A stretch of 6,961 bases of DNA from Dehalococcoidia bacterium (lineage in GTDB: Bacteria > Chloroflexota > Dehalococcoidia > Dehalococcoidales > BS750m-G39), in contig JAUWXS010000029.1 of assembly GCA_030616265.1 (NCBI GenBank), forward strand, positions 1-6,961. Direction: 5' to 3'. The translations under genes were made by a program, and so were the position numbers. Below, piece after piece: positions 1 to 5,932 of this stretch (its first letter is position 1; each line of letters begins with the position of its first letter). The notes beneath the pieces were generated by a model. It was given only the letters and a program-made list of their open reading frames with translations, did no database searches and was not told the origin of the DNA.

Positions 1-51
1 TCCTTGACGGCTAAAGCTACAGGCTATACAATGGCAAAGCTGTCAAAATGA
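1..51 (+). CDS. possible 3' end of an upstream gene
   Basis: Reading from base 1, this frame stays open for 16 codons (SLTAKATGYTMAKLSK) and stops at TGA 49-51. That stop overlaps the ATG of the next gene as ATGA, a common arrangement for translationally coupled genes. No good Shine-Dalgarno precedes that ATG, which fits coupling. Against it, 16 open codons can easily arise by chance, and a different upstream gene could end at TAA 12-14 in another frame. No family can be recognised from so short a tail. Confidence 0.22.
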   Translation, partial: SLTAKATGYTMAKLSK

Positions 52-1439
52 CCAAGAAATACGATGTCATCATCGTCGGCGGTGGTCCAGCGGGTATCTT
101 TGCCGCTTTAGAACTGGCTCCCGCAGCTGACCTGGATATTCTGCTCATTGAGAAGGGGAGGGACATTGACAAGCGCCAGTGCCCGGCGCGGGACACCGGC
201 CAGCCCTGCCCTCCCTGCTCACCCTGCGACCTGGTCTGCGGCCTGGGCGGGGCGGGGGCTTTCAGCGACGGCAAGCTGACCCTGACTCCCCAGGTGGGCG
301 GCAGGCTCCCCGGTTACCTCGGAGAAGAGCAGACCGAAGCCCTTATCAAGTACGTGGACGAGGTCTACCTCAAGTTCGGCGCCCCCGATAAGCTGTACGG
401 CACCGGGAAAAAGGTTGACCAACTGCGGAGCCAGGCCGACCTGGCGGGAATGAAGCTGGTGCCGATGCCTATACGCCACCTTGGCACCGAGCACTGCCGA
501 CTGGTGCTCAAGGCGATGTGGGAGCACTTAAGTCCACATATAGAATCCAGGCTGCGGACCGCCGTTTCCTCTATCACTGTTGGCCGGGGCAAGGTCAAAG
601 GGGTTAAGACCGAGGCCGGCGAGAGCTTTAGCTGCGATTACCTGATTCTGGCTCCGGGCAGAGAGGGAGCCGACTGGCTGACCAAAGAAGCCGAGCGGCT
701 TAAATTGACCATGCACAGCAACCCGGTGGACGTGGGGGTGAGGGTGGAGGTGCCGGCGGCGGTAATGGCGCCCCTGACCGATGTTCTCTATGAGTCAAAG
801 CTGGAATTCCTCTCCAAGAGCTTTGACGACCGGGTGAGGACCTTCTGCATGTGCCCCGGTGGCGAGGTCATCATGGAATCTACTGGCGGCTGCGACCCAG
901 TAATAACCGTCAACGGGCACAGCTACGCCGAGAGCAAGACCGAAAACACCAATTTCGCCCTGCTGGTGAGCACCGCCTTTACCAAGCCCTTTAACCAGCC
1001 CATTGCCTACGGGCGGTATCTGGCCCGGCTGGCTAACATCCTCAGCGGCGGGGTCCTTCTGCAGCGCCTGGGCGACCTGATGGAGGGCCGGCGCTCCACT
1101 CCGGAGCGCATCGAGCGGGGATTGACCAAACCCACCCTGCAGAACGCCACCCCTGGCGACCTCAGCTTCGCCCTCCCCTACCGCTACCTCACCGGCATCG
1201 TGGAGATGCTGCAGGCAATGGAGAAACTTGCCCCGGGCGTGGCCTCGCACCATACCCTGCTCTACGGCACTGAGGTTAAGTTCTATTCCTCCCGCCCCCA
1301 GCTCAGCCCCAGCCTGGAGACCGAGGTCGGCAACATGTTCGCCGTCGGTGACGGCGCCGGCGTCAGCCGGGGCTTAATCCAGGCGTCGGTCTCGGGCGTG
1401 GTCGCCGCCCGCGAGATAGTGAGCCGGGGCAAGCGTTAA
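48..1439 (+). CDS. FAD-dependent oxidoreductase (COG2509-type NAD(P)/FAD dehydrogenase)
   Basis: This is a 463-residue cytosolic flavoprotein. The N-terminal Rossmann dinucleotide-binding loop GGGPAG is at residues 11-16, after a hydrophobic beta strand. It is followed by an acidic residue at the end of strand 2 (LLIEKG, about 32-37), as expected for FAD binding. A cysteine-rich stretch (C45, C54, C57, C60, C64) leads into GGAGAFSDGKL (67-77), a signature of the 'uncharacterised FAD-dependent dehydrogenase' family COG2509. FCMCPGG lies mid-protein. The second FAD-contacting motif, VGDGAG, is at 433-438, followed by a C-terminal helix (GLIQASVSGVVAAREI). Length is normal for the family. The start was chosen because ATG 48 puts the Rossmann strand right at the N-terminus. 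It lacks a clear Shine-Dalgarno and may be coupled to an upstream gene through ATGA. The substrate is unknown, and the five-cysteine motif could hold an iron-sulfur cluster (inference). Confidence 0.9.
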   Translation: MTKKYDVIIVGGGPAGIFAALELAPAADLDILLIEKGRDIDKRQCPARDTGQPCPPCSPCDLVCGLGGAGAFSDGKLTLTPQVGGRLPGYLGEEQTEALIKYVDEVYLKFGAPDKLYGTGKKVDQLRSQADLAGMKLVPMPIRHLGTEHCRLVLKAMWEHLSPHIESRLRTAVSSITVGRGKVKGVKTEAGESFSCDYLILAPGREGADWLTKEAERLKLTMHSNPVDVGVRVEVPAAVMAPLTDVLYESKLEFLSKSFDDRVRTFCMCPGGEVIMESTGGCDPVITVNGHSYAESKTENTNFALLVSTAFTKPFNQPIAYGRYLARLANILSGGVLLQRLGDLMEGRRSTPERIERGLTKPTLQNATPGDLSFALPYRYLTGIVEMLQAMEKLAPGVASHHTLLYGTEVKFYSSRPQLSPSLETEVGNMFAVGDGAGVSRGLIQASVSGVVAAREIVSRGKR

Positions 1440-1524
1440 AGCGGTTTTTGGGCATTGACCTCCCTTTTTATATCTTTTCCCACCCCTCCCCCCAGGTAGT
1501 TTTTCCCACACCAGCCCACCCACA

Positions 1525-1647
1525 AAGGTCTTTTCCAGAGGGGGCTATGCCCCCTCTTCAACTCCCCCAAAGTATATGGAGCTGACGCTCCTTTCAAGTT
1601 TACAACCCTATGGGGTATTCAAGAGGGGTGAAACCCCTCTTTACCTT
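1525..1647. repeat. composite inverted-repeat element with three hairpins
   Basis: Two outer hairpins have perfect 9-bp stems: 1537-1545 with 1549-1557 (loop TAT), and 1621-1629 with 1633-1641 (loop GAA). Read in opposite orientation, their flanks match as well: AAGGT lies outside each, while CTCTTCAA or CTCTTGAA followed by a C-run lies inside. The two outer units are therefore inverted, diverged copies of one sequence. Between them a third hairpin, GGAGC-TGAC-GCTCC (1578-1591), sits near the centre of symmetry. The stems differ in sequence but stay paired. There is no open frame and no transposase. A non-autonomous REP- or MITE-like element, or a structured RNA in the 3' region of the flavoprotein transcript, would both fit. 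None of the hairpins has a good T-run, so termination is not the obvious role. Confidence 0.65.
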
Positions 1648-1718
1648 AAAAGGGCGGCGGGCGGGAATAGATAAAATCGGGGTGGGGAAGAGAGTTAAAG
1701 AGAGGCGAAGCCCCTATT

Positions 1719-1733
1719 GGGCGGGAGGGTGGG
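1719..1733 (+). other. short-loop G-quadruplex motif
   Basis: Four GGG runs (1719-1721, 1723-1725, 1727-1729, 1731-1733) are separated by single bases C, A and T. Four G3 tracts with one-base loops are known to give very stable parallel quadruplexes. The motif is on the rpsU coding strand, about 56 bp upstream of the -35 box, so it lies outside the predicted rpsU mRNA. Further G runs flank it at 1679-1687 and 1747-1760. A regulatory role is inference. Confidence 0.7.
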
Positions 1734-1788
1734 AAGAAAGACAATCGGGGAAAAGGGGGGTACTAAGGTAGTAGCTAAAAATAGCTAG

Positions 1789-1817
1789 TTGACAGGCTGC
1801 TTTAAGCTAACTAAAAT
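1789..1817 (+). promoter_or_regulatory. sigma-70-type promoter for rpsU-yqeY
   Basis: A perfect -35 box TTGACA (1789-1794), a 17-bp spacer and a -10 box TAAAAT (1812-1817, five of six consensus bases) form a near-ideal housekeeping promoter. Transcription should start near 1824, giving a leader of roughly 48 nt before the GTG of rpsU. Just upstream of the -35 box is an A/T-rich tract with two TAGCTA palindromes (1772-1777 and 1782-1787), placed where an UP element or operator would lie. Confidence 0.85.
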
Positions 1818-1852
1818 GTTATGTGTAAAAAGAATCACAATCAAGGTTTTTG

Positions 1853-1864
1853 AGGAGGAGGAGG
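1853..1864 (+). promoter_or_regulatory. extended Shine-Dalgarno of rpsU (AGG repeated four times)
   Basis: Four tandem AGG triplets end 7 nt before GTG 1872. This decides the start: the ATG at 1865 runs into a stop after four codons, and the ATG at 1879 is followed at once by TAG. The GTG gives the normal bS21 N-terminus. Confidence 0.85.
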
Positions 1865-1871
1865 ATGCTGC

Positions 1872-2060
1872 GTGGCTAATGTAGTAGCTACGGACAACGA
1901 AAACTTTGAGAGTTTGCTGCGGCGGTTTAACAAAAAGGTGCAGCAAGAAGGCATCTTATCCGAGGTGCGCCGGCGCGAACACTACGAGAAACCCAGCGTC
2001 AAGCGCAAGCGCAAGGGAGCCGCCAAGAGACGCAAGAGCGCCCGAACGCCGAGGAGATAG
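1872..2060 (+). CDS. rpsU: 30S ribosomal protein bS21
   Basis: This 62-residue, strongly basic protein has the bS21 core: FESLLRRFNKKVQQEGILSE at about 12-31, then VRRREHYEKPSVKRKRK and a tail of Arg, Lys and Ala. In the family, bS21 sits on the platform of the small ribosomal subunit near the anti-Shine-Dalgarno end of 16S rRNA and takes part in translation initiation. Length is typical (about 55-70). The start is GTG, fixed by the AGG-rich Shine-Dalgarno. It is followed after 8 nt by yqeY, an rpsU-yqeY order seen in many bacteria, and both should be transcribed from the promoter at 1789-1817. The Shine-Dalgarno of yqeY lies inside the last codons of this gene. Confidence 0.95.
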   Translation: MANVVATDNENFESLLRRFNKKVQQEGILSEVRRREHYEKPSVKRKRKGAAKRRKSARTPRR

Positions 2061-2068
2061 TAAATCTT

Positions 2069-2527
2069 ATGGAACAGAAAGCACCCATATTAAAACAAAA
2101 GCTGACGGATGACCTTAAGCAGGCGATGAGGGGCGGGGATACGGTGAAGCGTTCCGTCATCCGTTTGACGATGGCAGCCATTAAGAATGCCGAAATCGCC
2201 CGCCAGACTGCTTTAGAAGACGGCGACATCCTGGGCATTATCGCCAAGGAGGTCAGGCAGCGCAAGGAGAGCATTGAAGCCTTTAAGCAGGGAGACCGCC
2301 CCGACCTGGTGAGTAAGGAAGAGGCGGAGATGGCTATCCTTGAGCAGTACCTGCCTGAGCAGATGAGCCGTGATGAGATTGTCGCCGAAGCCCGCAAGGT
2401 TATTGAAGAGGTGGGGGCGGGGGGATTGAGTGATAAGGGAAAGGTTATGCCCAAGCTCATCGCCAAGCTCAAGGGCAGAGCCGACGGGCGGGAGATAAAC
2501 GAGGTGGTGACCGAGCTACTAAGTTAA
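2069..2527 (+). CDS. yqeY: GatB/YqeY domain-containing protein
   Basis: This 152-residue soluble protein matches the YqeY family over its whole length (usual size about 150). It has an N-terminal helical segment (LKQKLTDDLKQAMRGGDTVKRSVIRLTMAAIKNAEI), the central KEVRQRKESIEAFKQGDRPDLVSKEEAEMAILEQYLPEQMS region (about 68-108) and the C-terminal GKVMPKLIAKLKGRADGREINEVV. YqeY resembles the tail domain of GatB, the amidotransferase subunit that binds Asn/Gln-tRNA. A role in tRNA handling or translation is therefore usually proposed, but the function is unproven. ATG 2069 has AGGAG at 2052-2056, 12 nt upstream and inside the 3' end of rpsU, implying coupling. The last 9 bp overlap the 3' end of the opposing radical SAM gene. 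Confidence 0.93.
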   Translation: MEQKAPILKQKLTDDLKQAMRGGDTVKRSVIRLTMAAIKNAEIARQTALEDGDILGIIAKEVRQRKESIEAFKQGDRPDLVSKEEAEMAILEQYLPEQMSRDEIVAEARKVIEEVGAGGLSDKGKVMPKLIAKLKGRADGREINEVVTELLS

Positions 2528-4114
2528 GGCTCTATCCAGCTCAAGCTCCAAGTTCCCCGATTTTGTGCCCAGCTCTATCATTTCCCAGGGCAGCTTTTGC
2601 CCAACATCCCACCGCTGGTTGGCATAGAAATCCACATCTATGTTGTGTTTCGCCGTTGCTTTGCGCCAGCCCGATAGCGATAGCTCTTCTATATCAGCCA
2701 GCACCCCCGCCAGCTCTATGTCGCCCCGAGCCAACACCCCCTGAACCTGGCTCCAGGCCGGGCTTTCCGCCTTAACCTTGATTCCCTTCGGCATCAGGCT
2801 GTTTTTGAGCCGGGATAAGCGCCGATTCAGAACAGCTGGCTGAGCCATGGGCAGCCACTGGAAGGGGGTGCCCGCCTTGGGGACAAAGGGGGAGATAGTG
2901 ACGGCGATACGACAGCCAGTTCGCCGCTTGTCAAGGATGTTCTTGTATCTAAGGGTGAGGTTTATGATTTCTTCTATATCCTCGTCTGTCTCTGTGGGTA
3001 AGCCGATCATAAAATAGAGCTTGAGCAGTCTTATCCCCCCCTCAGCCGCCTTATCCATCGATTCCAGGATATCGTCCTCGGAGATGCCCTTTTTTATCAC
3101 CTGGCGCAGGCGCTGGGAGCCTGCCTCAGGGGCAAGAGAGATGGTTCGTGCCGCTCCCTTAGCCAGCTCTCTCAATACTATTCTGGAAAGGGGGCTCACT
3201 CGCAGTGAGCTGATGGAAAGTTCAGCCCCCATCTGGCGCAGCTTAGACAATAGCTCCTCGATTTGGGGGTGGTCAGAGACGGCAGGTCCAACCAGACCCA
3301 GGCGCTTGCGGTATTTGAGCCCTTCCTCCGCCTGGGTGATTAGGCTATCTATAGAGCGATAGCGCATGGGGCTGAAGGCTTTGCTTACCAGGCAAAAGCG
3401 GCAGCCCCAGCTGCAGCCCCGTTCCACCTCAATAAGATAGAGGTCGCCCAGCTCGGTGTCGGGGGTGAGCACTGCCGAGGCGACGGGAAAGTCGTCCAGG
3501 TTTTTTGCCCACTGCCGCACCACCGCCTTCCCCGAATAGTACTGGGGAACATAGACGCCGGGGAGCGAAGCCAGCGATTTGAGTAGTTCGCCCCGCTTGC
3601 CTCCAATGCCTTCGGTAATAACGGGCAGCATGGCCGGCACCAGCGGCTCGGCCTCGCCGATACAGAGGCAGTCGAAGAAGGGGGACAATGGCATAGGGTT
3701 AGCCATGATGCAGGGGCCGCCGGCGATAACCAGCGGGTGTCTCTCATCGCGGTCGGCGGCGTATAGGGGTATGCCGCTGGCTTTGAGAATCTGGACGACA
3801 TTAAAGTAGTCAAGCTCGTAGGATATGGAAAATAACACGGCGGCAAAATCGGCAAGTGGCCTTTGGGATTCCAGGGATATAGGGGGAGACTGGCTAGCTT
3901 TATTATCCGCTTCCCAGAAGGCTCGCTCACAGACGACATGATTGTAGCTGTTGAGCAGGCTGTAGACGGCGTGAATCCCCAGGTTGGACATGCCCAGATA
4001 GTAGGCGTTGGGATAGACCAGGGCGATGGGGACTCTGCCCCCCCAGTCTTTGATTATAGTGCCCTGCTCCCTGGAGAGACGCCGCCTGGCTTTTTTGATT
4101 TCGTCCCAGCCCAT
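2519..4114 (-). CDS. B12-binding-like/radical SAM protein (TIGR03960-like)
   Basis: This 531-residue protein resembles the radical SAM half of the TIGR03960 family. The N-terminal part has a cobalamin-binding-like fold: RVPIALVYPNAYYLGMSNLGIHAVYSLLN at 27-55, LESQRPLADFAAVLFSISYELDYFNV near 81-106, and VIAGGPC at 129-135. Next comes the radical SAM cluster motif CxxxCxxC at C234, C238 and C241, which binds a 4Fe-4S cluster that cleaves S-adenosylmethionine. Barrel motifs follow (SLAPEAGSQRLR about 326-337, MIGLPTETDED 369-379, SPFVPKAGTPFQW 408-420). The C-terminus (DFYANQRWDVGQKLPWEMIELG, 495-516) is also TIGR03960-like. The DUF2344 half often fused to or next to such proteins is absent here. 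The substrate is unknown. It starts 3 nt after the ade-like gene, so the two are cotranscribed. Both lie in the same frame, separated by TAG-TAT. There is no strong Shine-Dalgarno, only a G-run inside the preceding gene. Confidence 0.85.
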   Translation of the reverse strand: MGWDEIKKARRRLSREQGTIIKDWGGRVPIALVYPNAYYLGMSNLGIHAVYSLLNSYNHVVCERAFWEADNKASQSPPISLESQRPLADFAAVLFSISYELDYFNVVQILKASGIPLYAADRDERHPLVIAGGPCIMANPMPLSPFFDCLCIGEAEPLVPAMLPVITEGIGGKRGELLKSLASLPGVYVPQYYSGKAVVRQWAKNLDDFPVASAVLTPDTELGDLYLIEVERGCSWGCRFCLVSKAFSPMRYRSIDSLITQAEEGLKYRKRLGLVGPAVSDHPQIEELLSKLRQMGAELSISSLRVSPLSRIVLRELAKGAARTISLAPEAGSQRLRQVIKKGISEDDILESMDKAAEGGIRLLKLYFMIGLPTETDEDIEEIINLTLRYKNILDKRRTGCRIAVTISPFVPKAGTPFQWLPMAQPAVLNRRLSRLKNSLMPKGIKVKAESPAWSQVQGVLARGDIELAGVLADIEELSLSGWRKATAKHNIDVDFYANQRWDVGQKLPWEMIELGTKSGNLELELDRALT

Positions 4115-4117
4115 ATA

Positions 4118-5863
4118 CTACCCCACTATCAGGTCGACAAACCTGTTCTCCCTGAGGTTAAAAAGCCCCGATTCGCATATCCGCAGGAAGGGTATGGCCG
4201 GGGTGGGGAGAACGGCCAGGGTAAGACCGAAATTAGGGGATTTGCCGCCCAGTTCGTTGGCCGCCTCCTGAATACGCTGAAGTTTGTCGGCTATAGCCTC
4301 CATAGGCTCGGTGGAGATTTCCCCCGCCACCGGGAAGGCTAATTCGGCCAGTATCCTGCCACCGGCACAGACCACCACCCCACCACCCAGCTCTTTAATC
4401 CGGTTTACCGCCTGCGCCATATCGGTTTCATCAGCGCCGACGGCTATAATATCGCCGCAGTCCCAGACATCAGTGGTGGCTATCGCCCCCCGCTTTAGTC
4501 CCAGCCCCCTGATTAAGCCGGTAAAGCTCTGGCCCGTCCCGTAAGACCTCTCGATAGCGGCTACCTTTAGTATATCCTGGCCGACATCGGCTTTCAGCTG
4601 GCCGTCAGTCACCGGCATATCGATAAATTCCTCCCTGGTGACCAGATTGGTGACCTGGTCTATCAGCCGCACTTTTACCTGATGGCCTTCCACCGGGATG
4701 GCGAAGTCATCGGCGGTAAAATCTTTGGCCAGATGTATGGTGTTCCAGAGCGACCGGGGGTAGCGATGTTTTCGGGGCGGGATCAGCACTTGGCCGTTCT
4801 GGGCGACCACCCGCCCGTTACTGATAACATATTCCGCTTTGACGGTCTCGGGGTCGGGGATAATAGCGATATCGGCGTACCTACCGGGTGCGATACCGCC
4901 GATAACATCATCCATAGCGAAGTGCCGGGCGACATTGACTGTGGCCATCTGTATCGCCCTGATGGGCTTAAAGCCGAGGTCAATGGCTTTCTGCACCACG
5001 AACTCCATATAGCCGCCGCTGACCAGCTGCTCCGGCGCCACGCCGTCGGTTGATATTGCCAGCCGGTTGAGGGCGTTATCGTCTTCCTTTATCTGAGAAA
5101 TGGCTTCCAGCTCCCTCCTCACCGCGCCTTCCCTTATCAGGATAAAAAGCCCGAGCTTTATTCTTTCCCTAACCTCTTCGGCACTGATTGGCTCGTGGCA
5201 GGAAGAGATGCCCGACGAAACATACGCCTGCAGCTTTTTACCGCTGGCGCCGGCGCTGTGCCCATCGACCTTCCCGCCCAGCTTTATCGTCTCGGCGATA
5301 AGGTCGAGGACTCTACGGTTGCCGTCGACGACATCCGCCCAGTAAACCTCGCCCAGGCCGATTATCTCCGGGTAGCGAAAGAGTCGGCGCAGCTCTTTGA
5401 CGCCGATGCCGTGTTCCTCGGTGACCGGGCTTATGGTTACCATGGGCGGGGCGGTGATAAAGATCTTCACGGGCTGGCGGCGCGCCGAGTTCAGGAAGTG
5501 GATAATCCCCTCGTAGCCCAGGGCGGTGCCGATGGTGCAGCTCTCGGTGATGATGGTGGTGGTGCCCCCCTGGATGGCGTAGCGCAATATCTCGCTTATG
5601 GAGTAGATGACATCAATATGAGTATGCCCGTCGATAAAGCCGGGGATTAATGTCTTGCCCACGGCGTCGATAACTTTTGTTTTGGAGCCGATAGCCTTAG
5701 CGGCGTCATTGCCCACGTAGGCTATCCGTTCACCCTTGATAAGGACGGAGGCTCTCTCAACCTCACCGGTGTAGACATTGACTACCGAGCCGTTGATAAT
5801 GGCCAGGTCAGCCTCGGCCTCCCCCAGAGCTACCTGCATCAGTCCATGCCTGCTTGTATCCAT
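4118..5863 (-). CDS. adenine deaminase-like amidohydrolase, divergent active site
   Basis: This 581-residue protein has the domain order and length of adenine deaminase (Ade/AdeC, COG1001, about 570-600): an N-terminal urease-like strand region (ADLAIINGSVVNVYTGE), a metal-dependent amidohydrolase barrel (about 75-330) and a C-terminal domain (about 370-581). The family converts adenine to hypoxanthine plus ammonia. Visible metal-site residues are H80 and H82 (GFIDGHTHID), E172 (GLGEV), H202 (DGHSAG), H223 (CHEPIS) and D273 (STDG). From memory of the family, two motifs are altered. DPHE is replaced by E107-S-C109-T, and the C-terminal HDSHN is replaced by W467-D-C-G-D471, losing its histidines. 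'Adenine deaminase' is therefore a family call and the substrate may differ. ATG 5863 is used here; M9 (5839) is a possible alternative. It is first in a unit with the radical SAM gene. Confidence 0.8.
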   Translation of the reverse strand: MDTSRHGLMQVALGEAEADLAIINGSVVNVYTGEVERASVLIKGERIAYVGNDAAKAIGSKTKVIDAVGKTLIPGFIDGHTHIDVIYSISEILRYAIQGGTTTIITESCTIGTALGYEGIIHFLNSARRQPVKIFITAPPMVTISPVTEEHGIGVKELRRLFRYPEIIGLGEVYWADVVDGNRRVLDLIAETIKLGGKVDGHSAGASGKKLQAYVSSGISSCHEPISAEEVRERIKLGLFILIREGAVRRELEAISQIKEDDNALNRLAISTDGVAPEQLVSGGYMEFVVQKAIDLGFKPIRAIQMATVNVARHFAMDDVIGGIAPGRYADIAIIPDPETVKAEYVISNGRVVAQNGQVLIPPRKHRYPRSLWNTIHLAKDFTADDFAIPVEGHQVKVRLIDQVTNLVTREEFIDMPVTDGQLKADVGQDILKVAAIERSYGTGQSFTGLIRGLGLKRGAIATTDVWDCGDIIAVGADETDMAQAVNRIKELGGGVVVCAGGRILAELAFPVAGEISTEPMEAIADKLQRIQEAANELGGKSPNFGLTLAVLPTPAIPFLRICESGLFNLRENRFVDLIVG

Positions 5864-5871
5864 ACCGTCTC

Positions 5872-5900
5872 ATTATACAGGCTCTGGGCTAAAATGGCGA
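5872..5900 (-). promoter_or_regulatory. promoter of the ade-like/radical SAM unit
   Basis: On the minus strand a perfect TATAAT (5877 to 5872) lies 17 bp downstream of TCGCCA (5900 to 5895, four of six -35 consensus bases). Only 8 bases separate TATAAT from ATG 5863, so the mRNA should begin at or within a base or two of the start codon. No Shine-Dalgarno is visible before that ATG, which supports a leaderless transcript. A run of eight C (minus strand) ends 2 bp upstream of the -35 box. Confidence 0.65.
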
Positions 5901-5932
5901 TTGGGGGGGGAGTTAATAATCAGAATTTTGGG

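Larger units (their letters stand above)
1440..1871. other. 432-bp intergenic region with hairpins, G-tracts and rpsU promoter
   Basis: No coding frame is convincing here. From left to right: a C-rich stretch (about 1461-1521), a three-hairpin quasi-palindrome (1525-1647), a G-rich stretch (about 1652-1760) containing a short-loop G-quadruplex motif, and the rpsU promoter and leader (1789-1871). No clear T-run terminator follows the flavoprotein gene. The C-rich left flank and G-rich right flank are imperfectly complementary (1471-1499 against about 1714-1742), so the whole block from 1471 to 1742 could be one inserted palindromic element. That last point is inference. Confidence 0.75.

Noticed and set aside
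795..1253. 152-codon minus-strand frame inside the flavoprotein gene
   Set aside because: It is antisense to a well-supported gene, with no recognisable domain and no start signals.
1537..1641. Hairpins after the flavoprotein gene as intrinsic terminators
   Set aside because: Stems are strong but neither outer hairpin is followed by a T-run, and the first begins about 100 bp after the stop codon. The symmetric arrangement fits a repeat element better.
1525..1647. CRISPR array
   Set aside because: The repeated units are inverted, differ in sequence, and there are only two. There are no direct repeats with regular spacers and no cas genes.
1440..1871. Small hidden genes, tRNA or riboswitch in the intergenic region
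   Set aside because: No frame with a start, Shine-Dalgarno and coding bias was found, and no tRNA cloverleaf or known riboswitch core could be recognised by eye.
1999..2472. 157-codon minus-strand frame opposite rpsU-yqeY
   Set aside because: A Ser/Leu/Ile-rich antisense shadow of yqeY.
3385..3939. 184-codon minus-strand frame inside the radical SAM gene
   Set aside because: It is out of frame with the clear radical SAM protein, has no family features, and is rich in Pro, Ser, Trp and Ala as expected of a shadow frame in GC-rich DNA.
3863..4342. 159-codon plus-strand frame across the ade-like/radical SAM junction
   Set aside because: It lies antisense to two real genes and has no family resemblance.
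5195..5650. 151-codon plus-strand frame opposite the ade-like gene
   Set aside because: Composition follows the antisense codons of the amidohydrolase. No Shine-Dalgarno or motif is present.
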